Notes: generated by a model from the sequence alone, not told the origin. Positions 8,456 to 17,888 are shown, counted from the first letter of the stretch. The stretch: 53,964 nt of DNA from UMGS1696 sp963642885 (GCA_963642885.1 CAVIJI010000012.1:1-53964), one strand, 5' to 3'. Numbers and translations are program-made.

Positions 8456-10102
8456 TTATTGCGGTTTGTAGCTGTCCTTGAGTGACACGACACGATTGAA
8501 TGTGTTATCGTTCTTCGTATCCTTTGAGAAATAACCGATACGTACAAACTGGAATTTTTCTCCGGGCTTTGCTTCGGCAAGTGCAGGCTCAACCTTTACG
8601 TTTTCAACCTTAACAGCCGACTCCGGATTAAGGAAGTCAACATAACTCTTACCTTCCGGCAGATCATTCATGTTCTCCTCGGTAAACAGACGGTCGTAAA
8701 GCACTACTGTGGTATCAGATGCATACTTTGCACTGAGCCAGTGAATAGTTCCCTTCACTTTTCTGTCCGTGGGAGCATTTGTACCTGTAACAAGATCCGC
8801 TGTAGCGTGTATCTCCTTAACCTTACCATCCTCGTCCGTTATGATTTCGCCGCATTTTATGATGTATGAGCCCATCAAACGAACCTCTCCGTCGGGCTTG
8901 AGTCTGAAGAATTTCGGCGGCGGAACAAGGGCAAAATCATCCTCGTCTATGTACAGCTCCTTGGTAAACGGAACTTTTCTCGTACCTGCTTCGGGATCAT
9001 TCGGATTATTCGGCATATCGAAATACTCGACCTTATCATCCGGATAGTTATCTATGACAACCTTGATAGGCTTAAGAACAGCTATTCTGCGTGCGGCATT
9101 ATTATTAAGTTCTTCTCTCACACAATGTTCGAGCAGCTCGATATTTACCATGCTGTTTGCCTTCGACACACCTATACGGCCTATGAAATCGAGTATTGAA
9201 GAAGCTGTGTAACCTCTTCTTCTGAGTCCGCAAAGAGTAGGCATTCTCGGGTCATCCCAACCGTCGACGATATTGTTCTCGACAAGATAACGCAGATATC
9301 TCTTGGAGAGAACGGTATTTGTTATATTGAGACGTGCAAATTCAATCTGTCTCGGCTTTGAGGGTACATCCGTATGCTCGATAACCCAGTTATAAAGCGG
9401 TCTGTGGTCTTCATATTCAAGAGAGCACAAGCTGTGTGTTATACCCTCGAGAGCGTCCTGAATGGGATGAGCAAAATCATACATCGGGAATATACACCAT
9501 TTTGTGCCCTGTCTATGGTGCTCGATATAACGGATTCTGTATAAAACGGGGTCTCTCATATTAAAGTTGCCCGACGCCAAATCGATTTTAGCACGGAGTG
9601 TATATTTACCTTCGGGGAATTCTCCTGCTCTCATCCGTCTGAAAAGATCGAGACTTTCCTCGGTCGGTCTGTCGCGGAAAGGTGATACTGCGGGATGAGT
9701 GAGGTCTCCTCTGTATTCTTTAAACTGTTCCGGTGTCAGCTCGCAAACATATGCGTCTCCGTTCTGTATCAGCTTTTCCGCAAGCTCATATGTCTTCTCG
9801 AAATAGTCGGAGCCGTAGAAGAATCTGTCTCCCCAGTCAAAACCGAGCCAATGTATATCTTCCTTTATAGCGTCGACAAATTCGGTGTCCTCTTTAGCGG
9901 GGTTCGTGTCATCCATTCTGAGATTGCACAATCCGTTATATTTCTGAGCGGTACCGAAGTCTATTATCAATGCTTTACAATGTCCGATATGAAGATATCC
10001 GTTCGGTTCGGGTGGAAAACGAGTATGTACGGTCTCTGTTTTTCCTTCCGCGATATCTTCATCAATAAAATCATAAATAAAGTTAGATGAATTTTCAGCC
10101 AT
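8456..10102 (-). CDS. glnS: Glutaminyl-tRNA synthetase
   Basis: Charges tRNA-Gln directly with glutamine. A class I synthetase of 548 residues. RFPPEPNGYLHIGH puts the HIGH motif at 38-41. The KMSKS-equivalent VLSKR is at about 264-268. The two C-terminal beta-barrel anticodon domains follow. It sits 25 bases downstream of gltX on the same strand, with AAAGGA before its start. Most Bacillota make Gln-tRNA by the GatCAB amidation route, so a true GlnRS here is less common and in its history probably came by transfer from a proteobacterium-like donor; that is inference. Confidence 0.96.
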   Translation of the reverse strand: MAENSSNFIYDFIDEDIAEGKTETVHTRFPPEPNGYLHIGHCKALIIDFGTAQKYNGLCNLRMDDTNPAKEDTEFVDAIKEDIHWLGFDWGDRFFYGSDYFEKTYELAEKLIQNGDAYVCELTPEQFKEYRGDLTHPAVSPFRDRPTEESLDLFRRMRAGEFPEGKYTLRAKIDLASGNFNMRDPVLYRIRYIEHHRQGTKWCIFPMYDFAHPIQDALEGITHSLCSLEYEDHRPLYNWVIEHTDVPSKPRQIEFARLNITNTVLSKRYLRYLVENNIVDGWDDPRMPTLCGLRRRGYTASSILDFIGRIGVSKANSMVNIELLEHCVREELNNNAARRIAVLKPIKVVIDNYPDDKVEYFDMPNNPNDPEAGTRKVPFTKELYIDEDDFALVPPPKFFRLKPDGEVRLMGSYIIKCGEIITDEDGKVKEIHATADLVTGTNAPTDRKVKGTIHWLSAKYASDTTVVLYDRLFTEENMNDLPEGKSYVDFLNPESAVKVENVKVEPALAEAKPGEKFQFVRIGYFSKDTKNDNTFNRVVSLKDSYKPQ

Positions 10103-10127
10103 ATTATTATTCCTTTTATCTGTTTAG

Positions 10128-11813
10128 TTAAAGTGTTTCAAGCATTTTATCGATTCTTTCGATTACCTTATCATATCCGAGTATCTGCATAACAGCGTAC
10201 ATATCGGGTGAATTCATCTTACCGGTAACCGCAATTCTTATAAACATCGAAATATCACCGACATTTCCCTTATAGCTTTCGGGAGATGCCTTATATGCCT
10301 TCATATCGGAAGTATAGCCCATCTTCTCTCCGATATTCTGTATCTTCGAGAACCATGTATTCATATCGTCGTTAATATCGAATGATGCCTTGAATTCCTC
10401 GAGTGTGAGCTTAATATCCGCTTTATCGAATTTTTCGGGATAATTATCCTCTATTGTGAAATACTTGTCATAGAAGAAACCTATAAACGGCTTAATCTCG
10501 GCCAAAGTCGCGAAATCTTTTCTCGGCTTCTTTCCGCCTCTTCCGATTGAGAAAATCTTCTTGGCGTATTCGGGATTATCCGTCAGATATTTTCCGAATT
10601 CGGGATCGAATTCGTTAGCCCAGTCAGCCGCTTTTTCGTATATCTCATCGGCACTCATATGTGAAAGCACGTTCTTCGAAACGTCATTCAGCTTATTGTA
10701 GTCGAACAGACAGCCCGAAACAGACATCTTCTTGATATTAAAGGGGAAATCCATATAGCTCTTATCGGCATTTTGAGCGTGCCATTCTTCGAAGTTGGAA
10801 TTGAGAAGTGTAAGCAAATATTCCCAAACACACTCCGTAGCGTAACCCATTTCACGATAATCATCCATCTTGGCACCCATATCACGCTTCGAAAGCTTCT
10901 TTTTGCCTCCGTTTTCGTCAAGCTTCAGTATCTGAGCAGTGTGTAAGTATTTAGGCATCTTGAATCCGAGATAACGGAAAAGCTGTATATGCTTCGGAAG
11001 GCTGGGAAGCCAGTCCTCACCGCGAATAACGTGAGTCGTCTTCATAAGGTGATCATCAACCGCATGTGCAAAATGATATGTCGGTATTCCGTCGGATTTA
11101 AGAAGAACGAAGTCTTCGTCGTTTTCGGGAACCTCGAGGTTTCCTTTAACAAGATCGGTGAATTTTGTTTTCTTTTCGGGATCGCCATCGGCCAAAATTC
11201 TTATTACAAACGGGTCTCCTGCCTTTAAGTGTGCTTCCACTTCTTCCATCGTGAATTTTCTGCCCTCAAGCATCTTTTCACGTTTCTCTTCGGCGGCGAC
11301 ATGCCAGTCTGTATTTTTAATTTCGGCTTTCTTATCTGTCTGCTGGATTTCTTCCAGTTCTTCTTCGGTTGAGAAGCACGGATATGCCTTACCTTCCTCT
11401 ATAAGCTTCTTTGCGAATACATGATATAATTCGGCTCTCTGACTTTGCTTATAAGGTCCGTAGTTGCCTTTATCGCATACGTTTCCGTTTTCGTCAATTG
11501 ACACGCCTTCATCATATTTAACACCGTAATAATCAAGTGTGTGCAGCAAGGCTTCAACCGCACCTTTGATTTCGCGCTGTCCGTCGGTATCTTCGATTCT
11601 GAGGAAGAAAACACCGCCGCTCTGATGTGCCAGTCTCTCATCGACCACGGCCTGATACATACCGCCGAAATGAACAAAACCAGTGGGGCTGGGGGCAAAT
11701 CTCGTAACCTTGGCTCCTTCAGGCAAATTTCTCGGAGGATACATTGCCTCAACTTCCTCAACGGTAAGCTTTAAATCGGGAAAAAGAATATCCGCTAAAT
11801 GTTTATAGTCCAT
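10128..11813 (-). CDS. gltX: Glutamyl-tRNA synthetase
   Basis: Charges tRNA-Glu. The 561-residue frame starts at the ATG at 11813, which lies 6 bases after GGAG; the TTG two codons upstream is too close to that site. RFAPSPTGFVHFGG (38-51) is the class I HIGH region with HFGG in place of HIGH. The KMSKS equivalent is KKLSKRD in the middle of the chain. It is longer than the usual 460-490 residues because of insertions in the catalytic half, as in a subgroup of Clostridia enzymes. It is co-transcribed with glnS, so both glutamate-family synthetases are made together. With a separate GlnRS, this enzyme may be discriminating for tRNA-Glu. Confidence 0.94.
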   Translation of the reverse strand: MDYKHLADILFPDLKLTVEEVEAMYPPRNLPEGAKVTRFAPSPTGFVHFGGMYQAVVDERLAHQSGGVFFLRIEDTDGQREIKGAVEALLHTLDYYGVKYDEGVSIDENGNVCDKGNYGPYKQSQRAELYHVFAKKLIEEGKAYPCFSTEEELEEIQQTDKKAEIKNTDWHVAAEEKREKMLEGRKFTMEEVEAHLKAGDPFVIRILADGDPEKKTKFTDLVKGNLEVPENDEDFVLLKSDGIPTYHFAHAVDDHLMKTTHVIRGEDWLPSLPKHIQLFRYLGFKMPKYLHTAQILKLDENGGKKKLSKRDMGAKMDDYREMGYATECVWEYLLTLLNSNFEEWHAQNADKSYMDFPFNIKKMSVSGCLFDYNKLNDVSKNVLSHMSADEIYEKAADWANEFDPEFGKYLTDNPEYAKKIFSIGRGGKKPRKDFATLAEIKPFIGFFYDKYFTIEDNYPEKFDKADIKLTLEEFKASFDINDDMNTWFSKIQNIGEKMGYTSDMKAYKASPESYKGNVGDISMFIRIAVTGKMNSPDMYAVMQILGYDKVIERIDKMLETL

Positions 11814-11858
11814 ACGCAACTCCGTTTACAGCAAATTTAATACAGTAATATACATTAT

Positions 11859-11887
11859 ATTATACCACATAAACAAGTTTTCGTCTA
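11859..11887 (-). promoter_or_regulatory. Likely promoter for gltX-glnS
   Basis: On the minus strand TAGACG (11882-11887) and TATAAT (11859-11864) with a 17-base spacer. The -10 is perfect and the -35 weak. The leader to the gltX ATG is about 40 bases. Confidence 0.55.
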
Positions 11888-12031
11888 TACCAAAATCTCC
11901 TATTTTTGCCGTATATATGGCTGATTTTTATTGTATGATAATTTGGTGCGTTCAATAATGTTTTAATGCGCCTGTCCGGTTTTTCAACGCAGCCGTAAAT
12001 GTAAATTATTTTTACTCTCGGTTGTGATATA

Positions 12032-12060
12032 TTGATTTTACATAATTTATGTGATAGAAT
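12032..12060 (+). promoter_or_regulatory. Promoter with internal palindrome, DivIVA/XRE operon
   Basis: TTGATT at 12032-12037 and TAGAAT at 12055-12060 with 17 bases between. Inside the spacer, 12040-12052 is an inverted repeat, ACATAA and TTATGT around one T. A protein bound there would block the polymerase. The XRE regulator encoded second in this operon is the obvious candidate, by inference. Confidence 0.6.
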
Positions 12061-12098
12061 AAAATCATAGTCATGTTAATGTTATAAAGGAGAAGAAA

Positions 12099-13397
12099 AT
12101 GAACGGTAATATTAAATTTCGCACCGGTATCGGCGGATATAACAAGGATGACGTTAACCGCTATATCAAAGACACGGATATTAAGTATTCGACACAAATC
12201 GAAGACTTGGAAAAACTCGTCAGTGAACTGAAAACAAATATCGAAAACACCCAAAAAGAACTCGACTCCATGCACGAAGCATACGAAAACGAAAAAAATT
12301 CCGCGGCGGATGCCATAAACGATGCCGAAAACAAAATCAGCGAAAAAAACATCTTATTGGAAAATCTGAGCGCACAATTGACCGCCGCGCAAAATGAGAT
12401 CGAAAACAATAAAATGTCTTACTCCGCACTGCAGGATGAGCTGCAAAACGAACGTGACATAAACTCCGCAATAGCGGATAATTTAGCGGAACTGAAAGAA
12501 CAAAACAGTGCGAAAGACAACGAACTTACCGATTTACGCGGTGAATGCGATAAGCTCAAAGCGGAGCTGTTAAATGCCGCCGATACATCCGAGTACGAAG
12601 AAAAGCTTCGTCTCGCCAAATCCGAAAGTGCCAAGCGCGACCTCGAAATTAACGAACTGAAAAACGAAATCGCCGAACGAGATAAAAAAATATCGATACT
12701 TACAACCGACAATGCGGTTAAGGCAAAGCTTATCTCCGAAAAAGCCGCACCGATTACCGACACCGCTGTTTCTTCTTGCACCGTTTCCGATGATGACACA
12801 GCCGCAATCGACGATAATATTCCCTCAAACACCGAATCTTCCGCCGATGCATCAACTTTTATACAGCCTGTAAGCTACGATATTAACAATCTCGGAGATC
12901 CGAATGATAAAAACTCCCCCGCATTTAAAATAACAATGTACGATAAGATATGCTCGGGTCTCGGTGATATTATGATTAACGCCAATCGCGGTGCCGACAC
13001 AATTCTGCAAAACGCTAAGGATGAGGCAGCTCATATTATAGAACAAGCCGAAAATGAATGCAATCAAAAAATAAAGGATTGTGATGCCGCCGTTGCTAAA
13101 ATCAAAGCGGAAACAGAGGAAGAAGCATCATACATTCACGAAAGACTATCGGAACTCACAAACAGCTTATTAAGCACGGTGAGCAGCGACCTCCATTCCA
13201 ATATTGACAATTGCTCCCATGAAGTAGAAACGGGCATTTCGGAAATCCAATATGAAATCAACGCATTGGTACAAAAAATCGATAAAAGAAGCTCCGAAAT
13301 GAACGACAGAATCGACTACTTCAAGTCATCTATTGTTGAAGAGATTAAAAAGCAGTTAGCCGAAATTGACGAAAAATACGGTATATCCCATGATTAA
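12099..13397 (+). CDS. DivIVA-like coiled-coil protein
   Basis: A 432-residue, very Glu/Lys/Asn-rich protein. The N-terminus FRTGIGGYNKDDVNRYI (7-23) matches the DivIVA lipid-binding hook, in which a basic/aromatic loop sits at curved membranes such as the septum or poles. A long heptad coiled coil follows (about 28-215), then a Ser/Thr/Asp-rich linker (about 220-270). A second coiled coil (about 300-420) begins ANRGADTILQNAKDEA, like the C-terminal part of DivIVA/GpsB relatives. It has no membrane segment. AAGGAG lies 6 bases before the ATG. The last 8 bases overlap the XRE gene. It is not next to ylm/fts genes, so it is probably not the main DivIVA but a specialised scaffold. Confidence 0.8.
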   Translation: MNGNIKFRTGIGGYNKDDVNRYIKDTDIKYSTQIEDLEKLVSELKTNIENTQKELDSMHEAYENEKNSAADAINDAENKISEKNILLENLSAQLTAAQNEIENNKMSYSALQDELQNERDINSAIADNLAELKEQNSAKDNELTDLRGECDKLKAELLNAADTSEYEEKLRLAKSESAKRDLEINELKNEIAERDKKISILTTDNAVKAKLISEKAAPITDTAVSSCTVSDDDTAAIDDNIPSNTESSADASTFIQPVSYDINNLGDPNDKNSPAFKITMYDKICSGLGDIMINANRGADTILQNAKDEAAHIIEQAENECNQKIKDCDAAVAKIKAETEEEASYIHERLSELTNSLLSTVSSDLHSNIDNCSHEVETGISEIQYEINALVQKIDKRSSEMNDRIDYFKSSIVEEIKKQLAEIDEKYGISHD

Positions 13398-14289
13398 AGC
13401 AGACGAAGCTCACGATATAGATAAGCTTATCGGGCAAAAAATACGTGAATTGCGTATTAAGGACGGCATAACTCAGAAGGAACTCGCCGGAGATAAAATC
13501 ACACGCAATATGCTCAGTCTTATCGAAAACGGCAGTGCATCCCCGTCCGTTAAGACACTGCTGTATATCGCCGATAAGTTAAACACCCCTGCGGGATACT
13601 TTTTCTCATCGGATTCGGAAAACGAACGTCGTTTTTTGATGCTTACCGTAATAGATGAAATCAAGGACAAATTCAAAGCTAAAGATTATCGTGAATGTCA
13701 GCGTTTGTGCATGAATCTTCCGCACGAAAAACCGGATGACGAAATATCTTATATTTTATCTGTATCATACATGATGACGGGAATACGTTCCGCCGAAGAA
13801 CTTGACATACCGTGTGCGGTTTCCGATTTCGAATCAGCCGAAAAAGCCGCGGCAAACTCGATATACTGCGGAGAGTCGGTGCCCCGTTCGGCTGTGTTTT
13901 ACCGTGAGCTTATCCGTTCGTCAGCCACCGACGGTATTCCCGAACTCTTATGCTCATTCTCTTATATATGCGAATTTGTTCCATCCGCTCTTGTCGAGTA
14001 TTTTACTGCATTAAAAGCTATAAAAAATAATGTTCCGTTTCCGTTTGTTTTTGCCAAAAATTCATTCTACGACAGACATCTATCCGCATTGAGCATGATT
14101 GCCGATCATAAAATATACGACGCTCAGAAAAAGCTGCGAGAGCTTTCACTTGACAACTCTCTTCCGTATTATATGAGCTATAAAGTTCTATGCGATCTTG
14201 AAAAATGTGCTGATGAACTCGGCGACATGCGTCTCGCATACAGCTCATCCAAAAGAAAGCTTGAATTGATGGAAAAAATCCGAATATGA
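13390..14289 (+). CDS. XRE-type HTH regulator with TPR-like helical domain
   Basis: A 299-residue protein. The N-terminal helix-turn-helix (about 13-67) reads IRELRIKDGITQKELAG...SLIENGSASPSVKTLLYIADKL, a standard XRE DNA-binding fold. The remaining 220 residues are mostly helical, with repeated Tyr/Leu/Ala spacing like tetratricopeptide repeats, as in the peptide-sensing RRNPP regulators. No membrane or metal motif is seen. The ATG at 13390 overlaps the stop of the DivIVA-like gene by 8 bases with no strong site of its own, so translation is probably coupled. A longer frame from an upstream TTG was not chosen. A strong terminator follows. Confidence 0.82.
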   Translation: MIKADEAHDIDKLIGQKIRELRIKDGITQKELAGDKITRNMLSLIENGSASPSVKTLLYIADKLNTPAGYFFSSDSENERRFLMLTVIDEIKDKFKAKDYRECQRLCMNLPHEKPDDEISYILSVSYMMTGIRSAEELDIPCAVSDFESAEKAAANSIYCGESVPRSAVFYRELIRSSATDGIPELLCSFSYICEFVPSALVEYFTALKAIKNNVPFPFVFAKNSFYDRHLSALSMIADHKIYDAQKKLRELSLDNSLPYYMSYKVLCDLEKCADELGDMRLAYSSSKRKLELMEKIRI

Positions 14290-14315
14290 ACCTCGTCACA
14301 AATATATGCGCATAC

Positions 14316-14347
14316 AAAAACCCCTGCATTGCATGCAGGGGTTTTCT
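14316..14347. terminator. Terminator between XRE gene and decarboxylase operon
   Basis: A 12-base stem, 14317-14328 (AAAACCCCTGCA) with 14334-14345, around a 5-base loop, with A/T runs on both sides. It serves two convergent transcripts. Confidence 0.9.
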
Positions 14348-14374
14348 TCTATGCATTTGGTATTACGGCTTTAC

Positions 14375-15772
14375 TCAAACCGTATGTACACCGAGTTTTC
14401 CGTCAGCGTTATCACCGTCGAGACCGTATTTCTTGTTCTTTCTGTATTCGAAGAATTTTTCGGCTACCTGTTCGAAGAGAGCATATGAAAGAACATCTTC
14501 TTCCTGTTCTTCATACGGCTTAACCTTCTTGCGAAGCTCTTCAAGCTCGGGCTTGATATTATCTGCGGGACGGCAGGTAATCTGCTTGTCATTGCCGATA
14601 ATCTTCTTAACAAATGCGGGATCGATAGGTGCGGGCGTCTTACCGTAGTCACCGCGAATCATACCCTTGAACTCCTTGGATACGAGCTTATATCTTTCTC
14701 CGGATATAACATTAAGTACAGCCTGTGTGCCTACAATCTGTGATGTAGGTGTTACGAGCGGCGGGAAGCCCGCGTCCTCTCTGACTCTCGGAACCTCCTC
14801 GAGTACCTCCGCAAGCTTTTCGCTCTTGCCCTGCTGCTTAAGCTGTGAAACAAGATTGGAAAGCATTCCGCCGGGAACCTGATAAAGAAGACAATTTACG
14901 TCGACTTTAAGAACCTTGGGATCAAGCAAGCCGGATTTGATATATTCTTCTCTGAGAGGTGTAAAGTACTTGCATACCTTGTCGAGAGCTGCAAGGTCAA
15001 GACCGGTATCCCACTGTGTACCCTTAAGTGTAGCTACAATAGCTTCCGTCGGAGCCTGAGATGTTCCCATAGCCATAGGAGAAATAGCGGTATCTACAAT
15101 ATCAACACCTGCTTCTACGGCCTTGAGAATAGTCATTGACGCCAAACCGGTTGTATAGTGCGTATGAAGCTGAATCGGAATCTTTACGGTTTCCTTGAGT
15201 GTTTTAATCAAATCATACGCAGTGTACGGTGTAAGCAATCCGGACATATCCTTAACACAGATCGAGTCCGCACCCATTTCCTCAAGCTCTTTTGCGTATT
15301 TAGCGAAAGCTTCGCTTGAGTGAACGGGGCTGATAGTATAACTGATTGCAGCCTGAACGTGTCCGCCCTCTTTTTTTGTTGCATTGATAGCGGTTTTCAG
15401 GTTTCTTGCGTCATTCAGAGCATCGAATATTCTGAGAATATCGATACCGTTTGCGATAGATTTCTGAACGAAATATTCAACAACATCATCTGCGTAATGT
15501 CTGTATCCGAGAATATTCTGACCTCTGAACAGCATCTGAAGCTTGGTGTTTTTAACCTTTGCTCTTATCTGACGGAGTCTGTCCCACGGATCCTCGTTAA
15601 GGAAACGCAGGCATGAATCGAATGTAGCACCGCCCCATGCTTCAAGTGAATAATATCCTATCTTATCCATTTCCTCGAGTATCGGAAGCATATCGGCAGT
15701 CGTCATACGTGTAGCAATAAGAGACTGATGTGCGTCTCTGAGGACGGTTTCGGTAATTTTTACTTTTGCCAT
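14375..15772 (-). CDS. Oxaloacetate decarboxylase alpha / pyruvate carboxylase B-type carboxyltransferase
   Basis: A 465-residue carboxyltransferase that moves CO2 between oxaloacetate/pyruvate and carrier-bound biotin. The TIM-barrel part shows the metal Asp13 in TVLRDAHQSL, the FRGQN segment, the catalytic lysine region CVKDMSGLL and the metal pair HTHYTTG. The conserved LLYQVPGGMLSNL region follows. The chain ends without the biotinyl domain of full-length OadA; the carrier is the separate BCCP at 17037-17435. It is the last gene of the operon. It is homologous to the 5S subunit of propionibacterial transcarboxylase as well as to OadA, so decarboxylase or transcarboxylase are both possible roles. 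Confidence 0.92.
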   Translation of the reverse strand: MAKVKITETVLRDAHQSLIATRMTTADMLPILEEMDKIGYYSLEAWGGATFDSCLRFLNEDPWDRLRQIRAKVKNTKLQMLFRGQNILGYRHYADDVVEYFVQKSIANGIDILRIFDALNDARNLKTAINATKKEGGHVQAAISYTISPVHSSEAFAKYAKELEEMGADSICVKDMSGLLTPYTAYDLIKTLKETVKIPIQLHTHYTTGLASMTILKAVEAGVDIVDTAISPMAMGTSQAPTEAIVATLKGTQWDTGLDLAALDKVCKYFTPLREEYIKSGLLDPKVLKVDVNCLLYQVPGGMLSNLVSQLKQQGKSEKLAEVLEEVPRVREDAGFPPLVTPTSQIVGTQAVLNVISGERYKLVSKEFKGMIRGDYGKTPAPIDPAFVKKIIGNDKQITCRPADNIKPELEELRKKVKPYEEQEEDVLSYALFEQVAEKFFEYRKNKKYGLDGDNADGKLGVHTV

Positions 15773-15800
15773 GTCAATAAACCCTTTCTATAACAATAAC

Positions 15801-16991
15801 TTACCTATTGAAATTTGACAGGAACACACCTGCGGCAACAGCCGAACCTATAACTCCGGCAACATTCGGTCCCATAGCGTGCATGAGAAGGAAGTTCGAC
15901 GGGTTTTCTTTCTGTCCTACAACCTGAGAAACTCTGGCTGCCATCGGAACGGCAGATACGCCCGCAGAACCGATAAGCGGATTGATTTTACCCTTGGTAA
16001 CGACATACATAAGCTTACCGAAGAGAAGTCCGCCGATTGTCGAAACAGAGAATGCGCAAAGTCCGAGAATAATTATCTTAATTGTGCTGAGAGCAAGGAA
16101 GTTTGACGCATTGGCTGTAGCTCCGACAGAAACACCGAGGAAGATAGTTACTGTATTCATGAGCTCATTCTGAGCGGTTTTCGAAAGACGGTCTGTAACA
16201 CCGCTGACATTGAGAAGGTTACCGAACATAAGGAAACCTACAAGCGGAGCAGCATCGGGCACAAAGATGCTGACTATGAGCGTTACCATAATCGGGAAGA
16301 TAACTTTTTCCTTCTGTGATACGGGACGCAGCGTTGTCATTACAACCGCACGTTCCTTCTTTGTTGTAAGAAGCTTCATAAACGGCGGCTGAATAATGGG
16401 AATAAGTGCCATGTACGAATATGCCGCAATCGCAATTGCTCCGAGCAGGTGCGGCGCCAATGTTTTAGTTACGAGAATAGCGGTAGGGCCGTCGGCTCCT
16501 CCGATAATACCTATGGATGCGGCTTCCGAGGGAGTAAATCCGAGGAAAATAGCCCCTATGAATGCCACGAAAACGCCGAGCTGTGCGGCAGCACCGAGAA
16601 GAAGCGACTTAGGGTTTGCGATCAGTGCCGAGAAGTCCGTCATCGCACCTACACCGAGGAATATGAGCGACGGATAAACACCGAGCTTAACACCGAGATA
16701 TAAGAAGTCGATAAGGTTTCCTTCTTCCACTATCTGCTGGAAATTTATGGGAGAACCGTCTTCGTGAATGAACAAGTCCATATGGAAGAGGTTTGCTCCG
16801 GGAAGGTTTGCGAGCAGCATACCGAACGCAATCGGAAGAAGGAGAAGCGGTTCGAACTTTCTCACTATAGCAAGGTAAAACAGAATGCCTATTATTACAT
16901 ACATTATGAGTGTCTGCACAAGTAGTGTAGGATCCTTGAAAAGAATCGGCAATCCCGTTGTACTGTATAAATTAGTAAAAAATGACGACAA
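15801..16991 (-). CDS. oadB: Sodium-pump decarboxylase beta subunit
   Basis: A 396-residue membrane protein that releases CO2 from carboxybiotin and uses the energy to export sodium ions. It has about 9-11 predicted helices and the conserved sodium-path motif GIIGGADGPTAI near the middle. The N-terminus FEPLLLLPIAFGMLLANLPG is typical of OadB/MmdB/GcdB. The start is a TTG at 16991, supported by AGGAG 9 bases upstream. Two lengths of chain with the same small-residue packing suggest the usual pseudo-repeat. It follows the biotin carrier gene by 45 bases. The sequence cannot tell which acyl substrate feeds it. Confidence 0.94.
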   Translation of the reverse strand: MSSFFTNLYSTTGLPILFKDPTLLVQTLIMYVIIGILFYLAIVRKFEPLLLLPIAFGMLLANLPGANLFHMDLFIHEDGSPINFQQIVEEGNLIDFLYLGVKLGVYPSLIFLGVGAMTDFSALIANPKSLLLGAAAQLGVFVAFIGAIFLGFTPSEAASIGIIGGADGPTAILVTKTLAPHLLGAIAIAAYSYMALIPIIQPPFMKLLTTKKERAVVMTTLRPVSQKEKVIFPIMVTLIVSIFVPDAAPLVGFLMFGNLLNVSGVTDRLSKTAQNELMNTVTIFLGVSVGATANASNFLALSTIKIIILGLCAFSVSTIGGLLFGKLMYVVTKGKINPLIGSAGVSAVPMAARVSQVVGQKENPSNFLLMHAMGPNVAGVIGSAVAAGVFLSNFNR

Positions 16992-17036
16992 TTTATTTCA
17001 CTCCTAATCTAAAATTTGGGGATTACGAGAGCAAAA

Positions 17037-17435
17037 TTAACCCAGAGTAATGATAACGTCTCCGGCATTAACGCTTGCGCCCTGTGCAGATTCGATTGAT
17101 TTTACAACACCGCCTTCAGCTGTGAAGATTTCGTTTTCCATCTTCATAGCTTCGAGAATGCAAACAAGGTCGTTGGCTTTAAGAGTATCTCCGACTTTTA
17201 CATTGAGCTTTAAAATAGTTCCGGGCATCGGAGCTACTACTTTAACGCTTCCCTGAGCACCGGATGCCTTGGGAGCGGGTGCGGGAGCAGGTGCTGCTGC
17301 TTTGGGAGCGGCAACGGGAGCGGGTGCGGGTGCTGCCACAGGTGCTGCTGCGGCTGCGGGTGCTGCGGAGTTGTCTGCTTCTTCGACAACTACTTCATAT
17401 ACTACACCGTTTACGGTTACATTATATTTTTTCAT
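17037..17435 (-). CDS. Biotin carboxyl carrier protein of the decarboxylase
   Basis: A 132-residue carrier that shuttles CO2 on biotin between the carboxyltransferases and the beta subunit. The biotinyl domain occupies about 63-132, with the biotin-accepting Lys98 in EAMKMENEI. A short N-terminal domain (1-22) is joined by a flexible Ala/Pro linker (about 24-58), which lets the biotin swing between active sites. GGAGG lies 6 bases before the ATG. This corresponds to MmdC or the transcarboxylase 1.3S subunit. No biotin ligase is in view. Confidence 0.96.
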   Translation of the reverse strand: MKKYNVTVNGVVYEVVVEEADNSAAPAAAAAPVAAPAPAPVAAPKAAAPAPAPAPKASGAQGSVKVVAPMPGTILKLNVKVGDTLKANDLVCILEAMKMENEIFTAEGGVVKSIESAQGASVNAGDVIITLG

Positions 17436-17462
17436 GATGTTCCTCCGATTAAATCATTTATA

Positions 17463-17888
17463 TCAGCCGCGGCTGTTTTTTGTGTTTTTTCTCTTGAATG
17501 ATACCACTCTGTACGGGAGTGAATATGTTCCTTCTTCACGTCTGTACGCTTCGATCGCAGCCATTATAGCCGCAACAATCGCACCGTCGTCGTTATCGGC
17601 AACCGGTGCCGCTTCCACGATGGGCTCTGCGATTTCTTCGCTTTTGACAACCTTTTCGTTCTTCGCTGCGGGAGCGGGAGCTGCTGCTTTGGTTTCTTCC
17701 TGCTTCTTTGCCGCACGCTCACCGGATGTGGAAATATAGCTGAAAAGTTCAATAATTCCCCACAGTACGATGAGTACAAGGAATACGGTTCCCATACCCT
17801 GTAAAAGCATTTTTCCGCACAGCTTCAGCTTGTCGGACATTGTCTCATACGGCGGGTTATATACTAAAAATAAAGGCAGATAATTCAT
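17463..17888 (-). CDS. Decarboxylase gamma subunit (OadG/MmdD-like)
   Basis: A 141-residue small membrane subunit that holds the sodium pump complex together. The start is the ATG at 17888, with AAAGGA 9-10 bases upstream; a TTG at 17894 is too close to that site. One helix at about 30-50 (GMGTVFLVLIVLWGIIELF) is followed by an Ala/Pro/Glu linker. The C-terminal DDGAIVAAIMAAIEAYRR and YRVVSFKRK are the hallmark of this family's tail. It is the second gene of the operon, 51 bases after the acyl-CoA carboxyltransferase. Confidence 0.9.
   Translation of the reverse strand: MNYLPLFLVYNPPYETMSDKLKLCGKMLLQGMGTVFLVLIVLWGIIELFSYISTSGERAAKKQEETKAAAPAPAAKNEKVVKSEEIAEPIVEAAPVADNDDGAIVAAIMAAIEAYRREEGTYSLPYRVVSFKRKNTKNSRG

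Noticed and set aside
17269..17378. Repetitive Ala/Gly/Pro-coding sequence that looks like a tandem repeat
   Set aside because: It is the flexible Ala/Pro linker of the biotin carrier protein, a normal feature of the family.
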